Below are positions 30,680 through 41,904 of a stretch of DNA of 64,000 nucleotides, in pieces. The notes below the pieces were generated by a model. That model had not been told where the DNA came from and made no database searches. It saw only the letters and a program-made list of their open reading frames with translations. The position numbers and the translations under genes were made by a program. The stretch lies in contig NW_022985446.1 of NCBI RefSeq assembly GCF_010093595.1, forward strand, positions 1,287,269-1,351,268, written 5' to 3'. This DNA comes from Mytilinidion resinicola. Taxonomy: Eukaryota; Ascomycota; Dothideomycetes; Mytilinidiales; Mytilinidiaceae. Numbering within the stretch: position 1 is the stretch's first letter; each line of letters opens with the position of its first letter.

Positions 30680-31787
30680 CTTGCCCGCCTTTTGCACCTA
30701 CGCATTCTACCGTCACGTACAGTACTTAGTCAAGAAGCTGTAAGCTCAAGTCACCACTGATTGGATACTTCCTCAATAGGTAAGACAGCCCCTCAAGATG
30801 ATCATATGGGTAAGCTAGTATTTACATTCAGTAGGGGATATGAAACCGAAGCGCGGTAAAACGGATGCCGCTGTAGGCTAGATACACAATTGAAGTACGG
30901 ATCACGGTCTGGAATTCTTTACATCACGTGTACAAGTCACTCACCTCCATGAAGCCACTTAAACGCCGTCATATCATATGCAACTTGGACGCAGACACGC
31001 CTCAATGTCAAGAGTAGAGAGATCCTAGTAGAGTTAGATAGCTATATCGCGTTCGGTCTAATCCAGGGTATCGAAGTCCTTACATCCTGTGTCCAGCGTA
31101 CCCATTCTCACGAGGCCACTCAATCACCGTCGTAGCCCAAGCAAGCTGTCGCACACCCGCCTCGAAGTTAAGAGGAGAGCGTTTTAAATAGTATTAAATC
31201 GATAAATCGTGTCCGTTCAAATTCACGGCGTCAAAGTTATTATATCATGTTCACATATCCTCACAGTTATAAGACAGCATAAACGCTATCATCACACACG
31301 CAACTCGCTAAACCCGCGCAGCATAGTCATTTCATTCAGTTATAGCTTATCCCTATCCCACGAGAAGAAGATCTCCAAATCTCTATGAGAAGCATCTGGA
31401 CTGAATTGCATCGTGTGATAGATATCCGGACATTCTCCACCAGAAATCTAGAGCAATCAACCAGAATTCCGATTCATGTACAACGTTCTGCCGCTGTATA
31501 GAGTGGTCTCACAATTTATCAGTAGCTCCAAGACTCGAACTCGGCCTCGCTGGTGGTGGCTACTGAGATCGAGATTATGGTGTAGGAAGGGTAGGGGTTT
31601 GGCTATGCCCAGACTTCAGCCATAGGAAGCTCGCGTTGAACGAGATGGAGTAAGAACGTATTGGTACCGAGACCAGTCACCCGGCGCCAGTCGTGATATT
31701 CACTTCGGAACGCCGATTTCGCTCAGTCTCGAGAAGGGAACTGTCGTACAGTAGCTATGGTAGAGCTTCAAGAAATCGCACCACGTC
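30680..31787. other. Intergenic region with degenerate tandem repeat
   Basis: Convergent spacer between cox18 and the PDI-like gene. About 30900-31320 is a three-unit degenerate tandem repeat; the rest holds nothing recognisable. Confidence 0.5.
30900..31320 (+). repeat. Three-unit degenerate tandem repeat, about 155-bp period
   Basis: Units begin near 30900, 31055 and 31205. Shared order: a TCTRGAATTC / TATCGAAGTC / GCGTCAAAGT block, then TTACATCAYGTG-like, a CACTYAAWCRCCGTC-like block, GCAASTYG and ACACCCGCCTC. Identity is low (about 60% by eye). The unit start (AATTCACGGCGTCAAAGTTA, 31212-31231) resembles that of the units at 41.9-42.6 kb. Confidence 0.5.
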
Positions 31788-33216
31788 CTACAATTCATCA
31801 TGCTTTTTCGCAGGATTTTTTTCATCATCCAATCCATCGTCATCCCCACCAGTCCCAGTATCTGACTGATACACCTCATCCACGTCAAATGAATCCTCTT
31901 GAAGCAGCGTATCATCTGTGACTGGACCTGGTTTAATTTTTCCTTGCGCCATATCCATAATCAGTCCCTCGATTGCAGCCGCAGTGACCGTCTTTCGCTG
32001 ATCGAGGGGAAACACGTCGTTGGTCCTCACATCATGAATAACAAATGCCGGGAAGATGCCCGGGCGCAAATCCATATTCGTGGCCATATGGCTATACTCA
32101 GCAGTATCGATGAGACCAAAAGCCATATACTGGCCATACTTCTTCGCGACGGGAGTGAGCTCACGGCGCAGATCCACCTTCTCATCCTCACTGGATGCGA
32201 AGATGTAGGCGATAGGTTTTCTGGCCTATATCGAACCTGTGTCAGTCCCTATATGGTGTGTAAGGCTTCTACAGAACTCACGCTCATATAGACGTCGATG
32301 TTTCTCTTCGTAATCTCCCCGATCACAGATGGCGTTGCAGTAGCGAGGAACTTCTCTAGGGAATCTTGGTCGAAGCGACCGTTCATGGCCGTGTTGTCGC
32401 CTTCGCGAATCTTGAATACAGTTACTGACGGGACCGGAAGGTCATTCATCTCCGCAAGCCGAGCCTCAGTCGCAATGCCAAAGACGATCTCATCGTGGTG
32501 TTCTTTGGCATATGTGCTAAAGATGTCTATGAGCTCTGCATCTTCTGGATCGAGATATGCCACGACAACCACATCGTCAATCTCTCGAAATTCCGCAATG
32601 CTATCCTCATCCACATGGGTAATTGGTGGCAGCTGCTCCTTGATCATGTATGAAATGATCCTGGGCTGTATCAGTACTCGAAATCAACTTTGCACGGTTA
32701 CACATACGCGGAAGCTTTCCTAGGACCCCGGTATGTGCTAGTCTCATTTGATCCGCGAAAAAGCCTGACAGCTGGATAGGCGTTTACGTCGTACTCGCGA
32801 CACAAGTCAAACTCCTGGGCGCAATCGACTATCACTAGAGGCGAAGTAAGGGTGGCAGCTGCTTGCTCAAATTCATTGTGAAAAGATTCAGTAAGTTTTC
32901 TAGCGATGTCAGCTATGGGAAGAGGCGATTTTCAGTCTTCAGTAGAACTTACACTGCTTTCTACAGAAAGTAGCATCAGCTTAGTGCCGTTCTGTTTAAG
33001 GTGTGATGGAGTTATACTTACGGAAGTGACTGCAGCCAATTAGCGCAACCTATCCTCCAAGTTATGGTATCTTGTCGGACAATTATTTCACTCACAAGCT
33101 GCTAGCACTATGCTATTTTCGCGAATGACTCTCTGGAAGCCGTTCGAAGAGACGTTTTCCAGTGTCGAGCAAGAGACTAAAACGGAGAGCCATAACACAC
33201 TAATTATGGATATCAT
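31788..33216 (-). CDS. ER PDI-like protein without active-site cysteines (a-b-b' with HDEL)
   Basis: Exons 33096-33216, 33022-33049, 32953-32960 (8-nt microexon), 32708-32912, 32282-32660 and 31788-32225, all joining in frame to 392 aa. Signal peptide MISIISVLWLSVLVSC (an upstream in-frame ATG at 33252 is possible). The first thioredoxin domain is recognisable by GFQRVIRENSIVLAA, VIVDCAQEFDLCREYDVNAY, PAVRLFRGS and YRGPRKASAIISYM. Where PDI has the WCGHC active site, this protein reads NWLQSLPK. Two further thioredoxin-like domains (b, b') follow; the second catalytic domain (a') is missing, replaced by a short acidic linker ending KKHDEL, an ER-retrieval signal. So it is a half-length, probably redox-inactive PDI relative, perhaps a chaperone or a subunit of a complex such as a prolyl hydroxylase. 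A 2OG prolyl 4-hydroxylase gene lies 402 bp away, divergently. Confidence 0.85.
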
Positions 33217-33617
33217 TATGAAAGAAGACCTAGGTATCCCAGCTCGCTGCATTCGGGTCGTCCGAGAATCAATGTAGAAACCGCGGGGAAGTGTCAACTT
33301 TCTTGAGAGCGCAAACACGCAACGAAAATGAAGCGGAAAGTTTTCCCAGATGACTCGGGGTGTTTGAATGCTCGAAAATACCCGGTGGAGATCAAACACC
33401 GACCCTTGCAGCTTTGGGTATCAGATGGGATTTCTAAAGCGTTTCATCTGCAACCCGAATGTTCCATCCCCTGCCTACCTGTCGCATCGCGAAGCGAGTG
33501 GAGTTCGAGGACCTGCATACGCGCTAGGATAATGATTTAGCATAATAAAACGTCAGCTTCCCAGTGATCTCATAAGAAGAGAAATCGCTAGAGGACGTTG
33601 GAGCATCTTCATCCAAA
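33217..33617. promoter_or_regulatory. Divergent upstream region of the PDI-like and prolyl 4-hydroxylase genes
   Basis: 401 bp between two divergent starts. It contains the optional longer PDI N-terminus (33217-33252). No TATA box stands out. A shared bidirectional promoter is possible but not shown. Confidence 0.4.
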
Positions 33618-34489
33618 ATGCCACATATGTATAATACAGCTCACACAGCGGCAGCAATAGTGCTCACGACCATATTTTCTCTGATATTGCTTGCTGGAAG
33701 CACATCAGCGAAAGATTCCGGATGCCCAGATCATGCATACAAAGTCCTCCTCTTCTCGCAAGACCCACTGGTGATATACATTCCCAACTTTCTCACCGCG
33801 GAGGAGGCAGACTATCTCGAGAGAACCACGTAGGCATTCCGTCAAACATCAAACCCTCTCCATTCTAACAACTTCCCAGCAAATCCAAATTCACCAAATC
33901 CGAAGTCGCCGATTCTCACGGCCACCAACTAAACGCCTCAACCCGCACCTCCCGCTCTACCAGCCTCGCCAGCGACCCCATCATCCGCTGCATCGAATCC
34001 CGCGCCCTCTCCTTCCAAGGCTTCGACACACCCCGCTCCCACCTTGAGCCCCTCCAGCTCGTCACCTACGGCCTCGGCGAAGAGTACCACGCGCACACCG
34101 ACTGGTTCGAAGCCGCCTCGCAAACCAGCGATGCGTACGGCGGGAACCGGCAATCCAGCTTCTTCGTGTACGTCGCAGCAAGCAGCGATATCACGGGCGG
34201 TGGAACGAACTTCCCGCTGCTGGATGCGCCGGTGGACGAGCGGTGGTGTAAGTTTGTGAACTGTGACGAGCCGTGGGAGGCCGGGGTGACGTTTAGGCCT
34301 GTGCCGCGAAATGCGGTGTTTTGGGTGAATTTGCTGAAGGATGGGAGGGGGGATAAGAGGGTGGTGCATGCGGGGTTGCCGGTGACGAGCGGAACGAAGC
34401 TGGGGATGAATATTTGGACGAGGGAGAGGGCATTGCATCAGACGTTTAGGAGTGATGGTGCTGATGACGAGGCTTTCAGCGAGCTGTGA
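33618..34489 (+). CDS. Prolyl 4-hydroxylase alpha-subunit-like 2-oxoglutarate/Fe(II) dioxygenase
   Basis: Exons 33618-33829 and 33880-34489 give 273 aa. A hydrophobic N-terminus (AAAIVLTTIFSLILLAGSTS) acts as signal peptide or anchor, placing the enzyme in the secretory pathway. IYIPNFLTAEEADYL opens the P4H domain. The Fe(II) ligands are His and Asp in YHAHTDWF and the distal His in VVHAGLPV; the 2-oxoglutarate-binding Lys is in GTKLGMNIWTRE. The family hydroxylates peptidyl proline using O2 and 2-oxoglutarate; the fungal substrate is unknown. An insertion carrying CKFVNCDEPW sits between the metal ligands. The start could also be the third codon (33627). Intron donor is GTAGGC. Confidence 0.85.
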
Positions 34490-34925
34490 CTTGTCGAAGA
34501 TAGGAAAAAGACCCGAGTGGGATATGATACCAAAGAGAGGTGGATTCACGATCCAATGATGATAGGAAATGGAATGAAGTGGCATTCACACCGCAACTCT
34601 GATACGCATGTAGGCAATACGCGATGTGCCATACGCATTCGTCGGCCCGATATTAGCCTTCATATTCTCGGGTACCAAACTTCTAGCATCAGCCCTAACC
34701 TTTTAGTTCAATCACAGCCCCATAAGCATTGGATGATTGAGACCTTGGTGTGCTATTCGTCTTCTTAGATAAGCACTAGATGTAGGCACTTGCTGTCATG
34801 ACCCACCTGCATGATGTATCCCTATTAAGCGCTAGAACGCTGCTTGAACTTTGTCAATTTGAGTTTCCTTTAAGGCCGCCCAAACGTCTTGTTAAAAAGA
34901 CCTGGCGCTCAAAGACATAGGCATC
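34490..34925. other. Intergenic spacer
   Basis: 436 bp with no gene, repeat or clear promoter element; AT-richer than the flanking coding regions. Confidence 0.45.
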
Positions 34926-35761
34926 ATGGCCGACCCCAAGAATCAGCCTCCCTCCCAACGCGCCGTCCCACTGCGCGTCCTCGTGCTCGGCCAGTCGCGC
35001 ACAGGCACCTCTTCCATGCGCGCAGCCCTAAAAATTCTCGGCCACGACGAAGTATTCCACTTCATGCACCTCTTCGAGAACCCACTCCAAACACCTCAAT
35101 GGGAGCGAGCCTTCCAGGCCAAATTCGAGCCCGACACCTCCCCACCATTCACAAAATCCGATTGGGATGCTCTTCTCGGGCACTGCTCCGCTCTGACCGA
35201 CACGCCATGCCACATCTTCGCCGAAGAGCTGGTCACAACGTACCCGGACGCGAAAGTCATTCTAACGCTGCGTGATAGTGTTTAGGACTGGTATCGCTCG
35301 TACTCGACGACTATTTGGCCGTTTCTGAAGCACGATTACGTGACCCCTACGCTTCTCTGGCGCGCGGTTATGTGGCTGAGACCAAAGATGCCGTTTGGTT
35401 ATCTGGATATCTGGATATCATGCACCGGTGTATGGTCCGGTACACTAGTCTGGGTCGAATCCCAGAGGAGGGCCGGCAGTACTACGAGAAGCGGAATGAA
35501 GCGGTTCATCGACTGGTGCCACCTTCGAATTTACTGGTGTTCAATGTGAAGCAAGGCTGGGACCCACTGTGTCAATTGCTAGAGGTTGATGTGCCAGATG
35601 TTCCGTTTCCGCGGCTTTTTGAGGCTGAACAATTCAAAGCGGTTCACGAAGACTGGTTACAGGGCTCGATGAGAGGAGCGGCATGGAATTTGACGAAGAT
35701 TCTCGCTGTGGGCGGAGCAGGCGTCTGTGCTGTTTGGTATTACATGCAAAAGGGGATTTAG
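34926..35761 (+). pseudogene. Broken sulfotransferase-like P-loop gene (stop codon plus 8-bp duplication)
   Basis: The frame from 34926 opens with RVLVLGQSRTGTSSMRAALK, the P-loop region of fungal sulfotransferase-family (Sulfotransfer_4-type) proteins, and runs to VILTLRDSV. It then meets TAG at 35283-35285 and continues in the same frame with DWYRSYSTTIWPFL, which is expected to follow. At 35404-35419 the 8-mer TGGATATC occurs twice in tandem. Counting only one copy of it brings the frame into register with the rest (MHRCMVRYTSLGR, VFNVKQGWDPLCQLL), ending at 35761 after a hydrophobic C-terminal segment. Two independent lesions make a pseudogene the best reading. The decay looks young because the remaining sequence is still clearly coding. 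No intron reading rescues either site. Confidence 0.85.
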
Positions 35762-35773
35762 TATCCTGGCTCT

Positions 35774-37392
35774 TTATAGAAGAATCGTTAAAATGCCCGT
35801 AACGATGGCAGCCAAAGCCATGGTCCATATCCAAATGCTGTTAATGACACTCGCGGAACTTGGGGCAACCTTGCCCACGACTTGGCTCTGGCCTCCGGCT
35901 GTTCCTGTAGCTGTGCACTGAGCACCGCAAGAGTATCCACTATACACCATTAAGTCAGCTTCATTCCAACAGTAGATCAAAAGATAGTTATGAGCCCCCT
36001 TACTTAAGACAACAATTGCCCCCAAGATTGGCGGCACAGCTATACCAACCACTGGGACACGAGCCTCCCTGACCTCTGGCAGTCGTGGCCACGCTCGCGC
36101 CCGTAGGAGCTACAATAGTAATGCCATCGCTCACGATGACACTCACACTGGCGGTCTGGATGCATGAGCCAGTAGTATGGCAGTCCATGCCAACTCTGCA
36201 GCACCCACTTGGGTAGTAGGCACTGCATACGTAGAACCCGGTTGGGCAGACCGAGGGACCAGTGATGGTTGTAGTTGTGACATCAGAACCAGAGTTACTG
36301 GTCGGGCGAACAGGGGCTGATGGAACCATACTGCTGCTCGTCCTAGTTGCGGAATCCGTCCCAGAGCATATGATTCCTGAACCGCATTGGCGTCCATTCT
36401 GACAGCAACCACCGCCCAAACTAGCTGCGCACGTGAACCACCCTGAGCTACATGTGTAGGTGGAAGACGATGATAGAGAGGTCGGTACTACCACTATAGC
36501 GGTGCTTTTGGAGGATGCCGCTGAAGAGATGACTGCAGACGAAGACGAACTTGGGATAACAGACGAAGCTGGGCTTGAGACAGTAGACGACGAGGATGGT
36601 AATACAATGGCAGTAGAGGTGGCAACCGCAATGCCTATCCCAGATATTAGCATCTTCAGAATTTACATCCACTCTCGGGAGAGACTTACATCCGACATCT
36701 TGACAGCTATAACCAGGCAAGCAGCAGCCACCATTGGGGCTGTCAGGACAGCTTGTATACCCCTGCGCAGTATCGCATGAGATGGCACCTACACAGTTCT
36801 GGCCTTGCGGACAGCACCCGACAGGACCATAGCCATTATCTGGAATCGTGATGCATTCATCGGATGTGGAGCAGCAGCTGTCTGGCTGATTGATCGAGGA
36901 GCAATTGTTCGTTCCCTCGGGGCACTTAAATCCGCGGTTCATGAGGAGGCTGCGTATAGCAAATCTTGCATACGAGTCGCGGAGACCTGTCTGTTCGGAA
37001 TGCGGTCGCAATGGCGAGAGAGGTTGGATGAGTGTGGAAATGTTCGCACTTTGGTCTCCTAGCTCATCTGGCTGTTTGTGCTGTGAAGCATGATCCGGTC
37101 CGGCGCGTCCCAGCAGTTCCTTAGCTTCTTGATCGCCTTGGAATATCCAATTGTCAAACATGAACATTTCCCCCTCATCCGTGCTCATCTTCTTTACTCC
37201 AACAGGTGTTTCCCATGCCAGCCGCTCCTGGATTTGCAAACCCCTCTTGACATGGACTTCATCCTCTGGAAAGTATTTCATATGTTTCGGCAGATTGTGT
37301 GGCCATTGTGTCTCTACAGCGGCTAGCGAAGGGGATATCGTGAGTAGGAGAAGGGCGCTCGGGAGTGATAGGAGGTTGAATAAGGTCGGCAT
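35774..37392 (-). CDS. Large Cys-rich GPI-anchored surface protein
   Basis: Exons 36690-37392, 36004-36634 and 35774-35939 give 499 aa. Signal peptide (LPSALLLLTISPSLAAVETQ region) and then a 120-residue head. Repeated Cys modules follow of the type CPEGTNNC...CCSTSDEC, GCCPQGQNCVG, GGCCLPGYSC, then after a Ser stalk CSSGWFTCAASLGGGCCQNG, CPTGFYVCSAYYPSGCCRVG and CPSGWYSCAANLGGNCCLNG. Each has a CxxGxxxC...GGCC core. A second Ser/Thr stalk and a hydrophobic tail ending GILTILL suit GPI attachment. I recall this layout from fungal proteins annotated simply as GPI-anchored protein. Function is unknown; carbohydrate or wall contact is plausible. Its end is 12 bp from the end of the sulfotransferase pseudogene on the other strand. 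Confidence 0.82.
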
Positions 37393-37773
37393 CGGAGGCG
37401 ATTTGCGGCTTCTAGAATGCTGGATCTAAGAACTGTGTCGCACTAACATGCAGACGTCTGCTCAAGTCAAGGGAAAACGTAGTAGAAAAGATGGCTGGAA
37501 AACAGGGCGGATTACCCGGAAAGTGCTGGTGAATAAACGACGGGGCTGGGGGTGCTGGCGCCACAACCCGGTGCGAGCGCAGGAGCCACAAGGGACATGC
37601 TGAATGGACACGGTGAGATGCTAAATAGCTTCGTCGTATGTCCAGACGACTCACATTAATCTCGAGTGGAGTGTTGTCATCATACACGTAAGTTGCACGA
37701 GGAGAGGTGGGGAAACGCTGCAATTTTACACGTGATGCACCAGGGGTATCTCTATCAACTCCATCCTCATTTT
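37393..37773. other. Intergenic spacer
   Basis: 381 bp between two genes on the minus strand; must hold the promoter of the Cys-rich GPI gene. A 121-codon minus ORF overlaps it but shows no domain. Confidence 0.4.
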
Positions 37774-38717
37774 TCATCCATTCAAGTTCGCGATGATTTT
37801 CTGAATATCCTCATCAGAAAATCCCAGATCCTTTTTCACGTAGCCTTCCATGCCGCCGTACTTCCCTTGCACTATTTCCAGTACTGCCTTGATGTTTGCG
37901 CCCTTGATTTGCGAGAACTCATGCATACCAGGCGTCTCCATGGTCCAGCTCTTGTTCCATTGCATCAGCATGCCAAGCAAAGCCTCACGATGCGGCTCGA
38001 TTCCCACGCGAGTCATCGCGTAATCGTTTGCGATCTGGTCGTCCGAACACCCTGCCAGACCCATGATGACAGCTGCCAGCACACCAGTGCGGTCCTTACC
38101 AGCTAATAGTGGTCAGCCTTGCTTCAGCCGACTCACAACAGCCTCAGAACAGCATAGAAGAAGATTCAGAAGCACCAGAGACAAACACCAGGAGCCTCCT
38201 AGAACTTACCAAAGCAATGAAAAAGCAGTCCGCCCTTCCCATCCCTCAAATGCTCCAGAGCCCTCCGAATACTCGGTCTATGTATATCCATGATCTCCGC
38301 ATATATTTTCAGGTAACCCTTCCTTCCATCCTCCCCCATAAAGTCATCCAGTTTAATAAGCTGCGGTGCCTCCGTGCTCGGAATCTTGACAACCTCGATG
38401 CCGTCAATATCCGGCTCAGGATGCATTCTTGTTTCCGTTTCCGAGCGCAGATTCAATATCAAAGTGATGCCTAGATCCTTCGCTAGAACAGCTTTGCTCT
38501 GATCGCCGAGGTTGCTGAGCCCACCGGAGCGATAGACGAGGTTGCGGCGGATATGAGGGGCACCGTAGACGCCGAGGTCACGGAAGTTGAGAACGCCAGG
38601 GACGGGGATGAAGGGGTCTCTGGAGAGGACATCTTCGACAACGGCACTGTCAATGAGCTCGTTGATATCTCTGTTCACGAGGTCTTGGAGGTTGTAGTCA
38701 GGTGAAGCTGCAGCCAT
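37774..38717 (-). CDS. Tyrosine phosphatase (Y_phosphatase3 family)
   Basis: Exons 38210-38717 and 37774-38102 give 278 aa, with a 107-nt intron. VPGVLNFRDLGVYG and NLVYRSGGLSNLGDQSK are the N-terminal signatures of the Tyr/lipid phosphatase family PF13350. The P-loop is assembled across the intron as HCFAGKDRTGVLAAVIM, giving the CX5R catalytic motif with Cys and Arg both present. IANDYAMTRVGIEPHRE and the C-terminal helix with DLGFSDEDIQKI follow. Related bacterial enzymes act on phosphotyrosine and phosphoinositides; the fungal target is unknown. A TATAAAT box lies about 50 bp upstream of the start (about 38769-38775, minus strand). Confidence 0.9.
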
Positions 38718-39108
38718 AGTGGTAGTGGTCAGTGCTAGGTCACGGTGAGGCCAGCACCAAGCTTGGATTTATACATCTATCGAGGCTAATTTAGGACTGT
38801 TGTCCGTGCTCTCCCAGTGCCTGACAATCAGAGTTTACCTGAATTATTCTTAGAACCCATCGTATTTCGCACGCGATCAGTGTGGAATGCGGGGCATGAC
38901 GAGAATGCCAAGGCAAAGCTTTCGAGCTGAGAATGATTGACGTGGCAATTCAACCTTGCAAGGCTGATACTTAAGTATTGAAAATAGCGCGCTTATAGTA
39001 GCCTCTACGTTGTCTACACCGGAAATTGTATCGTATTCAACCCGAGAATGTATGTTCGAACCGAATATGTACAAAGCCAAGCACACCTCCTATCGTCATC
39101 GTACAGCT
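38718..39108. other. Intergenic spacer
   Basis: 391 bp between the acyl-CoA oxidase end and the phosphatase start. It contains the phosphatase promoter (TATAAAT on the minus strand) and no gene. Confidence 0.45.
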
Positions 39109-41417
39109 TCAAAGCTTACTCTTGAAGTCTCGACTCTTGTCGTTCTTGAACAACACACTACTCTCGGGGTATGGATCGACCGTTATAGCGTTGAGAGGGT
39201 TTAGTTCGGACGCTCTGTGGAATAGGTCCTCGTATACTTTGCCGTCGTACCTACCGAGGCTTGAGTCCAATTGCCAGTCGGGGAAGTCCCAGGAATCGAC
39301 TAGTCGAACAGCATGTGGCCGGATCTCCTTGAGGAGTTTCATGACCGTGTTGGTTCGCGCGAGGATGATCTGCCGTACGGTAGTTGCTCCTGACTGGTAG
39401 AACTCAGAGCTTTCCTGCTCTAGTGTGTTCAAAGCAAACAAGCGGAACAGCTTGTGGAGGACGGTACGGGTCTCTTCATTCAAAACATCTGTTGTAGATG
39501 GCGACTGGAGGGCTTCATAGAAGTTCTTCACAACGAGATACTGTGAGTGGGCCTTGCTCAGCCTGTAGAAGTCGACGAGAAGATCGTTCCAGGCTTTCTT
39601 CTCTTCGTCTCGGTGTTTGTAGGCTTCGAAAGTAAGGTACGCCGTTCGCCACGCAAAAGCAGCAACCAAATCTTCGTCCTTGCCGATGATATCGAAAGCA
39701 GCGCCCATATCAGACCGTGCAAGAAACTCAGTCAGAATTTGAGTTGTATCGTTGGTCGGCTTCTCTCCTTTCTTGACTGAGCGAGCTGATTTCAAGAGCT
39801 AGAAAATCGCATTAAAGGACCGGGCCCGAGAAACTAAATGAAGACACTTACATAACGTGCAACTTGTTGCGATAACATATAATTATCACCCTCCCAGGTC
39901 GTGGTCGGAAGATAGTCGGCATACCATGGCCCAATGCCACTGAAGCTGCTATATCCATGACCTCCGCAAGCTCTCCGGCAAACCTCAAGACCTTCCGCGG
40001 CAATCGAACTAGCCAAGGATTTCAGTCCACATGAAGCTGCATGTAAATCGGCGAGAGAGTCGCTTCCAGCATGCGTTTCCTCAGGACCGGCACCCCGGTC
40101 AGCAGATGCTGTGTTGGCATTTCCATGGATCTTCTTCTGGCTCTCCGCGTAGAACCTCATCATACCTTGGCCTGTGAAATGAAGAGCAAAGGTAGCTGCC
40201 AGGAGGGGAAGTAACCGAACTTGAACCATTGTATAATTGAGAACGGCAGTTTCTCCTTTCTCCGATTGCGGAGCGTCGCGATCCTGGAATTGGCGTCTGA
40301 TAGCGCAGTATCTTGTTGCCATCGTCACTCCTCGGGCCAGGACAGAGCCGCTCTGGAGCACTATGTGGGATCGTACCCATGTGAGAGTGCCGTATACCAG
40401 GGACGCCGACATTGGCCGGACATACTTGTTTGTCGATAGATCAACGCTCGAAAACCTGGGATGATTATTAGAGAATGGATCACCCTCATCAGAAAGCTAC
40501 TCACCGAGCCAGCATATTGACATGCGGGATTTTGACGTGATTGAATAGAAGGAAACCATTATCCATGGTGTTGTATCCGAATTTCGGTCCAATGTCACCA
40601 ACGTGTACGTTCTCCAATGGCTCATGGGTCTTCAGGTTTCGAACTTGCACGACGAAAGGATGGGGCCCATAAGGTTTGCCATCGATGATCAATTGTGCCA
40701 TAACAACAGCGTAGTTCGCTGTACGGCCTAGTGACCCAATCCACCACTTACTTGCTGTTAGATGAGGGGAATGGATTATAAACGTCTTGTCTTCCGGACT
40801 CCAAGTTGCACTGGTTGATGTCAATCAGCTTTGTGATTTTGAATCTTCAATGTGGAATGTAAGAACGTACGTCGTCTCTAAACCGCGAACATTTGAGCCA
40901 TGGCCGAGCTCTGTTTGAGCGTAACAGCCAATGATCTGATAATTCTCTGCCTTCTTCAAGAACAGCTCGTGCTGCTCGGGAGTACCTTGGTCCCGCAGGG
41001 TGATCTGTTAAGAGGTAAGAAACGTCGATGACCGTTACCCCAGCTTAGTCTCACCAAGAACATAGACTCATGCAATCCATAAGGTCCCGGCTCGCTGATG
41101 AGATCGTTTGCAACAATGGAATCTTCCTGATTCCAGCCATGCTGGACCTTCAATTGACGCAGTCTTTTGGCTCTGGCCAAAGCTGTCTCAAAGCGATCGA
41201 CCCGTCCGGCAAAGTAGTTCTGGTTCTTGTTGAACACCTTCTCAGACTCAAGAACTTTGAGAACCCGACGCTTCCGTTCGATGGCTTCTTTCGTAAATAG
41301 AAATTCTGAGAGCTTCGCCACTGGTACAGAGGATTTGTCGCGCTCTAATTGAAGAAGCTCGTGTCCCTGAGGGCCCGCAGGCTTCAATGCTTGCACCCAA
41401 GGCGGATTTGGAGTCAT
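39109..41417 (-). CDS. pox1: Peroxisomal acyl-CoA oxidase
   Basis: Exons 41055-41417, 40871-41004, 40505-40810, 39852-40455 and 39109-39798 give 698 aa, the usual length. I use the ATG at 41417; a longer reading begins with TTG. It catalyses the first, FAD-dependent and H2O2-forming step of beta-oxidation. Seen: [20 protein letters not shown] (FAD/substrate motif), [41 protein letters not shown], the catalytic region [20 protein letters not shown] with [16 protein letters not shown], and a C-terminal helical domain. It ends FKSKL, a perfect PTS1 peroxisome signal. Introns are all 47-60 nt. No PTS2 is seen. Confidence 0.95.
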
Positions 41418-41904
41418 TTTATGTGAGAAGCTCAAAAAAGAAGAAAGTAATAAGAATGATGTTTGAGAAAGCGTCGGTGATGACTTTCGAAGTCGTTAGG
41501 GCCAATGGGCACTAGTGCACTAGCTCAACCGCGGTAGAGATATTCTGTAGCGGGGTTCTAGACTCGGAACCCCCTTAGAATGAACGACATCCAAACGCCT
41601 TGCCGAGGCAGACCTCACATCTCGACTCGAAGCCTCCTCTTTACCAAAGAGGTACCTAGGTAAGACTGTGAGACCTGTGAAGAGCTGGGCCGACATACGC
41701 TGTAGCGACCTTTACATCATGTGATTATGATGGATGAAGCGTGAGAGTCTTTCGGATGGTGGCAAGTACATCTTACGCTTGAATCGAAAGTCAGGGCAAT
41801 ATACGATGCAACAATTTGCCATGGTGTCTTGGTTATGGATGAAGCACTCCAGACAGATAGACAGGAATAAGTAGGTCTGCATCAAGGACCCATGCCCTTC
41901 TTCC

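Noticed and set aside
30900..31320. CRISPR-like array
   Set aside because: Units are about 155 bp, imperfect, without spacer structure, in a eukaryotic genome; a degenerate tandem repeat explains it.
33022..33049. A hidden CGHC active site in the PDI-like gene
   Set aside because: All three frames of this exon and the neighbouring introns were read; none gives Cys-Gly-His-Cys, and the accepted frame joins cleanly on both sides.
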